This document shows, piece by piece, positions 11,341-20,000 of a stretch of DNA of 20,000 bases (position 1 is the first letter of the stretch; each line of letters opens with the position of its first letter). Location of the stretch: contig JACVTC010000021.1 in NCBI GenBank assembly GCA_016946835.1, positions 57,501 to 77,500 on the forward strand, written 5' to 3'. Source of the stretch: Neocallimastix lanati (nom. inval.) (Eukaryota > Neocallimastigomycota > Neocallimastigomycetes > Neocallimastigales > Neocallimastigaceae). The notes beneath the pieces are model-generated. The model was not told the DNA's origin and made no database searches. It saw nothing but the letters and a program-made list of their open reading frames with translations. The position numbers and the translations under genes were made by a program.

Positions 11341-14234
11341 TTTTTTTTTTTTTTTTTAGACAGGGAAGAGAATACACTTCCAAAACTTTATTAATTTTAT
11401 TTTAAAAAATACATGTAGGTGAAAAGTACATTTGAAATTAAAAATAAAAAAATTAAAAAATAAAAAAATAAAAAAGCTCGAAAATACAATATATTTCGGC
11501 AAGTTGTACTATGCGGGAATTTTTCCCTTCCTATCAAATAAAAAAGAAATAAAACCTAGAAGTAACATCTTTAACATAGATAGTGTGGTGTCCACTAAAC
11601 TCTCCCCGGACTCATCATTTATTGAACTACTAGGGCGAGATTCATCCTTCGTAGCAATAGATGACGATCCTGTATTATCATTATGCCTTATCAGTACGAC
11701 GTCGACGCTCTTGGATAAGTTTGGTATTTTGCAATACCTATCAAATAATAGCTCAAACGAACTACTTATGATAGGTATTGCACTTGTTAAGAATTCCGCC
11801 AAGCCCACAATTTTTGGAACAGGTGACTCAGATGAACCTTTGAAAAGTAGTTCATTTAATTGTCTCTGTTCCCCACTATCGAAATGTAGCTCATTTAAAA
11901 CTAAAGTCCCAACAAGAAGGAACAAGTATATATAATGATTGATATAATCTTCAAAATTAGAAATAGAGTCATAGGAATAAAGAGAATTAAACGCTCTAAT
12001 CTTCCTAAGGAATAAAACATAGAGATCATCGATGAAATTTAAAGAATTTCATCTAAAAGATGCAAGAGCATCGCATTTAAAATTCCAATGTTCAAAAGAT
12101 TGTTTATCTTCGCCACAACAGGGGCAAGACTTGGGACAATCTTCTGAAACTCTACCCATTCTAATAGCAATAGTAGTATTGTATTTATAACCACAGCGTA
12201 AACGTATAATCCACGAAAACCCTAAGTTGAATTGGGGATATTTTAAGCTAAGCATAATTATAGCTTTATTGTTTGAGAACTTATTACGATCGTAATTTTG
12301 ACCTTTAATACCTTGAAATATGGAAACTGATTTCCAGTAACGTTCTAAAATATCGTCATATTTTTCACATTTATATTTTTTGATTTTTTTATACAGTGTT
12401 CTTGATTCTTTAGTCCAGGAATAATGATGCATTTTGGGAATAGATTTAATAAGATCCTTTATAATACAGTTTGATTTACTCCATTTTGCAAAAGATTTAA
12501 TCTGTAAGGCTGCGCAGACACCAGCAATAGGAGGAATGCTTAGATCTCGAGATAAAGCATAAGTACTCATAGTAGAATTATGTCTAATATAGTCATTGTC
12601 TTCTGAACTTGTTTTACCATTTTTAGAGAAGGAGCCGATACACCAAAATAGACCAGTATTAATTAATGTTTGAATTCTGGCCGTTCTAGATTTGTTTGAA
12701 TCAAGTAAAGGTGAATAATAAATTACTTTACTAATAACAAAGGATTGAAGAACTTTTTTCTTGTATGCAATAGGAATAAGTTTATTTGAGAAGAAATGTG
12801 TAAATGAAAGAAGGGATTTTCTAACTTTAAAATGCATGTGAGATATAATGTGTTCTAGTAAGAGATCATCAGAGAAAGGAATACCAAAATAAATATAACT
12901 AGAAACTTTAGGAATAGCATTCATTCCTAAATAGAAGGTTGGGTCACTATAGTTTGGAGGAGATTGGAAGTTCATTGGTTTTATAACCATAGTTGCACAT
13001 TTTTCAATACCAAAAGTCATTTCATTTAAATTAGCCCATCTATGTACCTTTTTTAGTAATTTTTCTAAATTTTTTGCACTTGGAGCAATGAGAACAACAT
13101 CATCAGCAAAGAGTCCACCACAACACTTTTTTCTTCCAATATTAACACCATACTTTTCACAGTCATTTAATATATCATTGATGAATAAATTGAATAAGAT
13201 CGGAGATAATGGACAACCTTGACGAACACCCCTTTTAATAGGAAATTCATTTGATAACATTGAAACAAATCGAGCACGAGCTTTAGATGAAGTATATAAA
13301 TTACATAGAAAATCAAAACATTTACCACGTACTCCATAACGATATAATTTAGTAAGAATGTTAAAAATAGGAACTGAATCATAAGCTTTTTTAAGATCTA
13401 AAAAGGCTAAATATGTGAATTTTCCTTGAAATTTTCTTCTTTGGCAAATTTCTCTAACGGAAATGAATAAACTAATGCATTCTTCACGGTTGCGAAAACC
13501 AAATTGTTCAGGTCTAATGAAATTGTGTGAGAGTGCGTAAGTAGATATTCTATCTGTTATAATTTTTGAAATGATTTTCAGTCCAACATTAATGAGAGAA
13601 ATACCTCGATAATTACTACAATCTGATAGGTCACCTTTCTTAGGGATTGATACAATAGAAGCTGAGTTCCATTTTTTAGGAAAAGACCCATTCCATATTT
13701 TATTAAAAATCAATTTAAGACACTTTCCAGCAGCAGGATGTGTTTCCAGTAATTCTTCATTGCAAAACAGAGCTTTGTAGAATTCAATCGGGATACCATC
13801 GGGACCGGGTGCTTTGTTGTTTTTCATAGATGAAATAGTTTTTTTAATATCGTCAATCGTAATGGGATCGTTGATATTCCAGGTAGAGGATCTAAGACTA
13901 ATATTCCTTAAAGCATGGATCCAGAAGTTACGATTAAGGCTGTGACCTGAGGGATCAGAAGCTAGATCTTTATAATATTCAGCACATCTATCTAATTGTT
14001 TAGTAGGAGAGATAATATCTTGACCAAATTTAGATTTTATGCAAGTAGGGGAGGTAGATGAATACGATGGTTTAGTCATTTTTTTAAACATCTCCATCCA
14101 TTTTTGAAATCTTTATTCAAAAAATAATTACCAATTTTTACTATATTAGCTTTAAATCTAGCAGAACGAAATTTGCTCTTTGTTTTCTTGATTAATTTGC
14201 AAAGTTTTTCATATTTATTAAATTGTTCATTTTT
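11341..14234 (-). mobile_element. LINE-type non-LTR retrotransposon, 5'-truncated
   Basis: On the - strand the element ends with 17 A (T-run 11341-11357), preceded by CCCTGTCT. The coding part is a LINE reverse transcriptase plus a C-terminal extension. The recognisable 5' limit is near 14234, inside the linker that normally lies between endonuclease and reverse transcriptase. No endonuclease or ORF1 is present, the usual result of incomplete target-primed reverse transcription. A target duplication could not be defined in the simple-sequence flanks. The clade (for example Tad, the common fungal one) was not determined. Confidence 0.85.
11509..14234 (-). pseudogene. LINE reverse transcriptase ORF, inactivated (frame offset and in-frame TGA)
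   Basis: From ATG 14097 to TGA 12049-12051 the frame codes 682 residues. Reverse transcriptase blocks appear in order: PGPDGIPIEFYK, NYRGISLIN, FLDLKKAYDS (catalytic Asp), RGVRQGCPLSPILFNL, LFADDVVLI (catalytic Asp pair) and a late FGIEKCATM. A zinc-finger-like CPCC-x8-H-x4-C sits at the end. The TGA is followed in the same frame by about 180 more open codons to a TAA at 11509, so it looks like one nonsense change. Upstream, 14234-14079 is open in another frame with the Lys/Arg-rich linker expected there. The two frames meet at an A7 run (14079-14085 on the - strand), so a one-base slip is likely. Reverse transcriptase was the replication enzyme; this copy is dead. Confidence 0.85.
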
Positions 14235-14369
14235 TTATTATTACTTATATTATTATAATTTATTATTTATTGATTTAATCATTTTTTTTTTATAAAAAGT
14301 ATTAGAAGTCTTAGAAGAAATATATAATGGTTCTTTCAGATTTTAAAAGAAATGTTTTATATTTTAAGA
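14235..14369. other. AT-rich gap between the LINE and an older LINE copy
   Basis: No gene seen. It separates the truncated 5' end of the younger element from the 3' end of the older one. Confidence 0.45.
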
Positions 14370-15110
14370 CTAGGAAGAAGAAGAGAATACACTTTCATTA
14401 CTTATTTATTAATTATTAGAAATATTTAATATATTGTATATGCATTTAAATGTAAAAAAAAATTCATTATAAAAATATATTAAAATAAAAAAGAATATAT
14501 GTAAAAAATATTGTAAATAAAATAATATTAAAAATAAAATTTAATAAAAAACAAAGTAAATATAATACAATGAAAATAAAGAGCAAAATAATTTAAAAGT
14601 TATTACGGTATTATGATAGGAATAGAAATTATTTCTATCAAAAATATTTAATAATAATAAAAAAAAAAACATAGAAGTAATATTTGTAAAGTAGATAATG
14701 TGGGGACCACTAAATTCTTCCTCGAATCAAGAGAAATATTGTCAAGAGGATTCAATTTCCATAGATTCGTTGTGTAAAGAACAATTATTACTAATGATGT
14801 AAGATGCATTATGAGGATTAGCAATAGAAGTTCTTCTTTGTCATATCAGTTCGACATTGACTCTCTTGGTTGCGAAGGGTTTTTTACTGTACCAATCAAA
14901 GAGTAACTTAAGAGAACTACTTTCGACTTGGTAAGGTGCTGGTGAGGTAATCAGCGAGGCTAACTATATATAGGAACATTAAACCCAGAACTCTTTTAAT
15001 AGAAATTCTTCTAAATGTCTTTATTCCTCAGTATTTAAGGTGTACTTCATCTGAAACTAAAGTTCCACTGAGAAGGAACATAAAAAATTATGTTCATTAA
15101 TTTTCTTTTC
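14370..15110 (-). mobile_element. Older, decayed copy of the same LINE 3' end
   Basis: Starts with AGACTAGGAAGAAGAAGAGA, matching the younger element's 3' end (AGACAGGGAAGAG, from 11357). Further matches follow: AGAAGTAA at about 14671 with 11559; TGTGG-GACCACTAAA near 14700 with the piece near 11590; and CATCTGAAACTAAAGTTCCA near 15048 with CATTTAAAACTAAAGTCCCA near 11893. It covers the untranslated 3' end and the C-terminal extension, with many substitutions and indels that destroy the frame. Its far limit is unclear and may reach about 15285. Confidence 0.7.
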
Positions 15111-15851
15111 ACAATCTAAAAGAGATGAATAAGAAGAAAATAAAGGTAAATGGTTAAAGTTTACCAATTCAAATAACTAGTGCATTTTTTTTTTTTTTTT
15201 TTTTTTTTATTGTGAGAATTAATTCATTTTTTCAAGTTATGAAAACGTACAGAATCAAGCATTCTTTAAACTTTTTCTGGCCAATATATATATTACCAAC
15301 TGAATATTTTTGATCCTTAAACGGATTTATACATAATGAGATGATATATTTATATTTAATTAAACTTTTTTTCTTTTTTTCTTTTTTTTTTTTTATAAAA
15401 AATTGATTATTTTTTATAAATTTAATTTATTTTATTTCCTTTTTTAAGAATATGATAACCAATATATATAAATATATATAAAAGCATTAAAAAACAATTT
15501 TTATAATAATAATTTAGATTTATATATGTGGATGCTAATAATAATAATAATAATAATAATAAATATATATATATATAAAGATGATGTAGTTAATTTTATT
15601 TGATTTTTATTAGATTTTTTTTTTTTTTTATTAATACAATTTGTATATATATTATACATATAATTTATATTTAAAAAATAAAAATAAAAAAGAAAGAAAA
15701 AAAAAATTATAAATAAAAAATAATAACAATAAATTTATTGATACTATTCAACTGAAAGAATAGAAAAATAATAGAATTATTTAAAATTAGTAATATTATA
15801 GATATGTTATGTATTATATAATATATATATTAATATATAATATGTAAATAT

Positions 15852-15889
<38 letters not shown>

Positions 15890-15937
15890 AAAATTGATTA
15901 TAATTTTTCTATATATATAAACTAATGAAAAAAAAAA
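15111..15937. other. AT-rich intergenic DNA, low complexity
   Basis: Contains T-runs (about 15185-15208 and 15857-15886), a (TAA)n run near 15536-15560 and TA runs. The phrase TTTTTATAAAAAATTGATTA occurs twice (about 15391 and 15882). No gene seen. Confidence 0.5.
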
Positions 15938-16080
15938 AATAATAGATTTTAATGACTTTTTGAAATATATAATAAAATATTCGATAATTGTTTTTAAATA
16001 ATAATAGATTTTAATGACTTTTTGGAAAATAAAATAAAATATTCAATAATTGTTTTTAAATAATAATAGATATTCATTAA
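15938..16080. repeat. 62-bp tandem repeat, about 2.3 copies
   Basis: AATAGATTTTAATGACTTTT followed by AATAAAATATTCRATAATTG and TTTTTAAATAA. The landmark AATAGA falls at 15941, 16003 and 16065. Confidence 0.85.
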
Positions 16081-16272
16081 TGAAAGAAAAAAAAATTTTT
16101 TTTTCATATTTTAAAAAAAAAATAAAAATAAAATAGTAGTTATATTTAAATAATAAAATAAATTAAATAATTTAATAATATCATATTGGAGAAAGAAAGG
16201 AAGATTAAAAAAAAAAAAAATTGAATGAAATTATATATATATACTTTTTTCCTTTTTTTTTTCCTTTTTTTT

Positions 16273-16316
<44 letters not shown>

Positions 16317-16399
16317 ATTTGTTTTTATTCCTTTTCTTATTTCATATCCTTTCATTTCCTTATTTTCCTTTTTTTTTATTTATCTAATGAAAAAAATTT
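16081..16399. other. Downstream flank of the LRR/CBM18 gene, poly-T rich
   Basis: The 3' side of the - strand gene. It is filled by A/T runs including T-runs interrupted by CC (16250-16315). No separate gene seen; open frames here are homopolymer translations. Confidence 0.5.
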
Positions 16400-16838
16400 T
16401 TAATTTTTATCACAGAGTCCAAAGTCAATTTGACATCCAACACCACAATAGGTATCACCTTGACCACACCAACCATATTTACTACAACACTGACCGTCAA
16501 GACATTTTTTATTTCCATAGGATATACCACACCTACCTTCATTCTTATCATCCGTGGTGGTAGAATTCAAATTAGTTTCATTAATAGAAATTTCAGTAGG
16601 AGTTTCTTGACTCTTTTCAGTGGTACTGGAAGCAGGAACCTCTTGATCTTCTCGATTATTTTCGATAGTTGATGATGTGGTACATTTTTTAATTATGTCA
16701 TCATATCGTCCTAAGCAAGGCATATCTTTTTCTTTACAGAGAGAATAATAATAATCATTTTTGTCATTATAGTTACATATCATTAGATTATCATTTGTTA
16801 AAATTTTTCCTTTAATATTCTTATTATTATAGAAATTA
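16400..16838 (-). CDS. Terminal exon: LRR end, C-cap, linker, one CBM18
   Basis: After acceptor TAG (16839-16841) it opens [18 protein letters not shown], parallel to the start of the exon at 19931. A four-Cys cap follows (spacing x12, x6, x10, with KEKDMPC), then a Ser/Thr/Glu-rich linker. An eight-Cys CBM18 lies at 16534-16412, and the stop at 16400. The ATG at 16783 is internal, not a start. The match to the other cap exon shows that this is the second copy of one module. Confidence 0.82.
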
Positions 16839-18402
16839 CTATATTGTTATTCATTTATATATTCATATATATACATTTGAGGATAGATAAAAAGAAAAAA
16901 TTAAAGTCTTAATTATTTATTATTAAATTTTTTTATAGAAAAAAAAAAAATTGTTTTTTTTGATATATAAATAAATAAATTAAATAAATTTATTTCTATT
17001 GGATCACATTACACATATTTAAGATTTGGTAAGGTATTAAGAGATTCAGGAATTTCAGAATCAATAGAGTTTGAACTTAAATCTCTGTAATTTTATTATT
17101 AAAAAAATTATAAATAAAAAAAAAAAATAAATATATAAATATTTTTTTTTCTTTTGTTTCTTTTTATTTTTTTTTATTATTATGCTTATTATTAATATTA
17201 ATATTATATAATTATTTAATTATTACTCCAATATAAATATAAATATATCTATATATAAATAAACTTACAGATATTCAAGGTTTTTAAGAAGGGATAATTT
17301 ATCTGGAATGGCATTAATGGGATGTTCATTAATGATTCTTTATTATTAAATTTATTAAAAAAAAAAAAAAAAAGTATATTTAAAAAAAATTATTAATAAA
17401 TAATATTGAAAAATGTAATATAATATTTATAAAATTTAATTATATTTTAATCTATGGATATTATATATATAGATTTAAAAGTATGAATTTTAAATAAATA
17501 TACTAACAAATCTTTCAATTCGGATAACGAAAATATAAAATCTGGAATACTAGTAAAACCTTCTCTTTTGAATTTTTGAATTTTTCTAATCGAAAGTAAA
17601 ATTAAAAAAAAAAAAAAAAATAATATATATTTATATATATATATGAAACAATTTATCAATATTTATGTGAATGATAAAAAAATAAAAAAAAAAAAACTCT
17701 AATATATTATTGTAATTTAAATAATATAAAAGTTAATATATATATATATAATATATATATATATATAATTACAAAGTACTAAGATTTTTAAGATTATTTA
17801 ATGGTTCATAATCTAAATTTTCTTCCGCATCACCATGAGAAATATATCTATTATTTAATTATTATTATTATAATATATATATATAGATTTAATATACTTT
17901 TTTTTTCCTTATATATATATATGAACATATTTATATAATTTAACATGTTTAAAGTAATATTAATTTATATTTTACAATTCTTCAAGATTAGTTAATGTTG
18001 AAATATCGGAGATAGTATTTTGGGTAAGAGTTATTCCATAAATTTTTCTGTTTTGTCATAAATAGTGATATATAAATATAAATATATTGATACATATATA
18101 TTTATAACAATATACAATATTGTATTATAATAATATATTAATAATAATAATGAATTAAAATTATAAAAATAATAAGTATTAAACATTTTTTTTTTATCAT
18201 GTAATATAAAAAATTTTTACAATCTTTTCAATGATTTTATATTTAATAAGGTATTTTCGGGAAGGGTATCTCTTCCATACTCTCTTAAACTATTATAATG
18301 AAGATATCTATATGATAATTTATAAACAATGAAAATAAAAAATTTAATATAATTATTTTTTTTTCTTTCCCTTTAATTTTAAATTAAAATTAAATTATCT
18401 AA

Positions 18403-18433
<31 letters not shown>

Positions 18434-19931
18434 TTCTTTTAATAAAAAGTTTTTATAGGGAATATTACAATTCTTCCAAGTTTTGGGATAAATATAATTT
18501 TTTTGGATAACCATGATATATTGATGAATGATAATCATCTTCATCATAAAATATTCCATTATAATAATGCCTATATATATATATATATATATATTATTTC
18601 ATTCATTTATATATGTTAAATATAATTTTTTTTTTATTATTTCTATTTTTTTTAATAAAATAGCTATAAATTATTATAAATCTATAAAATGATTTCCTAA
18701 CTTACAAAATTTTAATAGAATGATATGACACAAGAGTATCCACATCATATTCTTCTAAATTATCATTATTTATTATTCTTATTTATTATTATTATTTTAT
18801 TATTATTTTTTTTGTTTTATTTTTTTATTTTTTTATTTTTTTTTTAATTTAAATTATATATATAAATTGTTAAAATAGGTAATTAATATATGATCATTTA
18901 ATTGTTAATAATTAATATAAATAAATGAAATAAAATAAAATAATTATACTTACAATTGTTCAACTTCTCCTCTTTCATTATTAATACATTCTTTAATAAC
19001 TGAGGTTTCATTCACTTTTCTACTACGTAGATAATCTTTAATTTCTTGACAATCATTTTGAACTACTGGTTCTGGAACTTGTTCCTCTTTTTCTTCTTGT
19101 TCTTTTGGAGTACATTCTCCAAATTCGGATTGACATCCTTCATTGAGTTGACAATACAAGGATGTGGTACCACACCATCCCTCTCTACTACAGCATTGGC
19201 CAGAGGGACATACTCCATCTTTTGGTCCACATCTATAATTTGTTGAAATTGGTTTATCAGAACATTTACCAAATTCACTTTGACATCCATTATTCAGTGA
19301 ACAGTACTCAATGGAAGTACCACACCATCCATACTTACTACAACATTCTCCAGATGGACATTTTCCTAAATTTGGTCCACAACGACCACCGGGGATAACA
19401 ATATCAGAAGAAATACATTTTCCAAATTCACTTTGACATCCATTATTTTGATAACAATACTCATTAGTAGTACCACACCAACCATACTTACTACAACATT
19501 CCCCTGGTGGACATTTTCCTATACCTTCACCACAACGTCTATTATCTTCATCATTTTTATTTTCGTTATTATTATCATTTGAAGTATTGTTATTTGTATT
19601 TTTGTCATTATCGCCATTCTCAATATCATTATTATCATTATCATTATTATCATTATCATTATTATCATTATCATTATTATCATTATTATCATTATCATTA
19701 TTATCATTATTATCATTATTATCATTATTATCATTATTATCATTATCATTTATATTATTGTTGGTATTGTCAGAATCATCACATGAGATAATGTCTTCAT
19801 CCTCTTGGAAGCATGTCATATCCTTTGGCTTACAAATACTATATTGTAATGGTTCAGAAGTGTAGTAACAATCTTCAAGACTTTCATTGGTTAAAGTTTT
19901 TCCTTTAATATTTTTATTATTTCTTAAATTA
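16400..19931 (-). CDS. LRR / chitin-binding (CBM18) modular protein, 5'-partial, ten exons
   Basis: Exons on - in order: 19931..18954, 18777..18706, 18570..18469, 18307..18221, 18047..17976, 17847..17773, 17585..17508, 17337..17269, 17084..17013, 16838..16400. All nine introns (128-187 bp) are phase 2 with GTAAGT-like donors (one GTTAGT) and TAG/CAG/AAG acceptors. The joined frame is open for 680 residues to TAA at 16400. Domain order: end of an LRR block with a four-Cys cap, Asn/Asp linker, three CBM18, LRR N-cap, eight one-repeat LRR exons, second four-Cys cap, Ser/Thr/Glu linker, final CBM18. CBM18 (hevein type) binds chitin or GlcNAc oligomers, and LRRs mediate protein binding, so a secreted or wall-associated role is likely (inference). 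The start and any signal peptide lie beyond the right edge. The nearly closed LRR-cap-CBM18 unit occurs twice. Confidence 0.8.
17013..17084 (-). CDS. LRR exon 8 (72 bp)
   Basis: Codes [20 protein letters not shown] then LKYV, the most canonical repeat. Acceptor ACAG, donor GTAATG. Unspliced reading would stop at TAA 17009-17011. The phase-2 join to the next exon instead gives [15 protein letters not shown], which continues the LRR pattern. Confidence 0.75.
17269..17337 (-). CDS. LRR exon 7 (69 bp)
   Basis: Codes [20 protein letters not shown] then EYL. Acceptor AAAG, donor GTAAGT. Confidence 0.75.
17508..17585 (-). CDS. LRR exon 6 (78 bp)
   Basis: Codes [20 protein letters not shown] then SELKDL. 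Acceptor ATTAG; donor GTTAGT, the only one not starting GTAA. Confidence 0.72.
17773..17847 (-). CDS. LRR exon 5 (75 bp)
   Basis: Codes [20 protein letters not shown] then NLSTL. Acceptor AATAG, donor GTAATT. Confidence 0.72.
17976..18047 (-). CDS. LRR exon 4 (72 bp)
   Basis: Codes [20 protein letters not shown] then LEEL, a near-canonical 24-residue repeat. Acceptor ACAG, donor GTAAAA. Confidence 0.75.
18221..18307 (-). CDS. LRR exon 3 (87 bp)
   Basis: Codes [24 protein letters not shown]. Acceptor TATAG, donor GTAAAA. Confidence 0.72.
18469..18570 (-). CDS. LRR exon 2 (102 bp)
   Basis: The longest repeat (34 residues), with Tyr- and Asp-rich [12 protein letters not shown] and ending LSQNLEEL. 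Acceptor TATAG, donor GTAATA. Confidence 0.72.
18706..18777 (-). CDS. LRR exon 1 (72 bp)
   Basis: After an AAG acceptor it codes a 24-residue repeat ([18 protein letters not shown]) joined in phase 2. Its donor is GTAAGT. Confidence 0.7.
18954..19931 (-). CDS. Exon: LRR end, C-cap, Asn/Asp linker, three CBM18, LRR N-cap
   Basis: After acceptor TAG (19932-19934) the exon opens with [13 protein letters not shown], an LRR consensus. A cap follows with four Cys spaced x11, x6, x9 and containing KPKDMTC. Next comes an acidic Asn/Asp linker, then three 41-residue CBM18 domains at 19537-19415, 19384-19262 and 19234-19112. Each has eight Cys and the CCSxxGWCG-type core. The last part, with NDC and KEC, resembles an LRR N-terminal cap and ends VEQ|L at donor GTAAGT. 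The apparent ATG at 19972 lies in the preceding intron and is not a start. Confidence 0.82.
19624..19762 (-). repeat. (GATAAT/AATGAT)n repeat coding an Asn/Asp linker
   Basis: On the - strand GAT and AAT codons alternate in DN/DNN units, giving a disordered acidic linker between the Cys cap and the first CBM18. In-frame expansion or loss would only change linker length. Confidence 0.85.
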
Positions 19932-20000
19932 CTATATTCAATATAATTATTTTTTTTTATATAAAAAATCAAAAAAATTATGAATGTATTAATTATAATG
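19932..20000 (-). other. 3' end of an upstream intron of the LRR/CBM18 gene
   Basis: T/A-rich sequence ending GAATATAG on the - strand. The exon after it starts mid-LRR, so earlier LRR exons must lie beyond the window edge. Confidence 0.55.

Noticed and set aside
11432-11935. 167-codon open frame on +
   Set aside because: Antisense to the LINE C-terminal extension, whose - frame is continuous with the reverse transcriptase frame. The + frame begins in Lys-rich simple sequence and has no recognisable domain.
12049-12051. TGA as a sense codon (altered genetic code)
   Set aside because: The element is already truncated and frame-shifted, so a nonsense mutation in a dead copy is the simpler explanation, and the three protein genes read normally with TAA stops.
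13167-13382. 71-codon frame on - inside the LINE
   Set aside because: Alternate frame of the reverse transcriptase core; the main frame carries the catalytic motifs.
16146-16403. Overlapping poly-Lys (-) and poly-Phe (+) frames
   Set aside because: Translations of a homopolymer tract; no protein features.
17009-17011. TAA as the end of the LRR gene
   Set aside because: It lies in a GTAATG donor of the same phase as the other eight. Splicing to 16838 continues the LRR consensus. A terminal exon here cannot be fully excluded without RNA.
19507-19865. His/Tyr- and Leu/Ser-repeat frames on + and a Met/Ile-repeat frame on -
   Set aside because: Other-frame readings of the GAT/AAT linker repeat in the CBM18 exon.
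19932-19972. ATG at 19972 as the start of the CBM18 protein
   Set aside because: The sequence before 19931 is intron-like, gives no signal peptide and ends in TAG. The exon after it starts in the middle of an LRR, so the ATG is a chance intronic codon.

Overview
The window is eukaryotic and extremely AT-rich, with homopolymer runs of up to 57 A (8514-8570). It has spliceosomal introns with GT...AG ends, codon-repeat tracts inside proteins, a non-LTR retrotransposon, and a protein joining hevein-type chitin-binding domains (CBM18) to leucine-rich repeats. This combination best fits an anaerobic gut fungus (Neocallimastigomycota). That is inferred from composition and domain content, not from a database match.

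Layout. (1) 1-4357, + strand: the 3' part of an ABCA-type ABC transporter. It is broken by a 454-bp intron made almost wholly of TAA/TTAATAA repeats, and it carries a 21-Thr tract inside the second nucleotide-binding domain. (2) 4358-9000: gene-poor DNA. It holds two arrays of short cores joined by poly-A/poly-T spacers, a roughly 72-bp tandem repeat, a weak gene relic, and two copies in opposite orientation of a short element with perfect 9-bp target duplications (Mutator-like, non-autonomous). (3) 9020-9496, +: a small secreted precursor with a signal peptide, a Kex2-type Lys-Arg site and a 49-residue, eight-cysteine C-terminal peptide. (4) 9525-10940: minisatellites (19-bp, 37-bp and about 75-bp units), one site carrying both spacer-repeat families, and a third copy of the 9-bp-duplication element. 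(5) 11169-11270: a foldback hairpin. (6) 11341-14234, - strand: a 5'-truncated, inactivated LINE. An older, more decayed copy of its 3' end lies just beyond it at 14370-15110. (7) 16400-19931, - strand: the 3' part of one large gene of at least ten exons. It reads LRR C-cap, Asn/Asp linker, three CBM18, LRR N-cap, eight one-repeat LRR exons, second C-cap, then a final CBM18. All nine introns are phase 2, and the gene continues past the right edge.

The three protein genes look unrelated in function: one membrane transporter and two secreted or surface products. The main result is the assembly of the fragmented right third into one LRR/CBM18 gene whose LRR-cap-CBM18 unit occurs twice. The Cys-rich precursor and the 9-bp-duplication element are the next most interesting items. 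Exon joins were worked out by hand from splice signals, phase and protein repeat pattern, with no RNA evidence.
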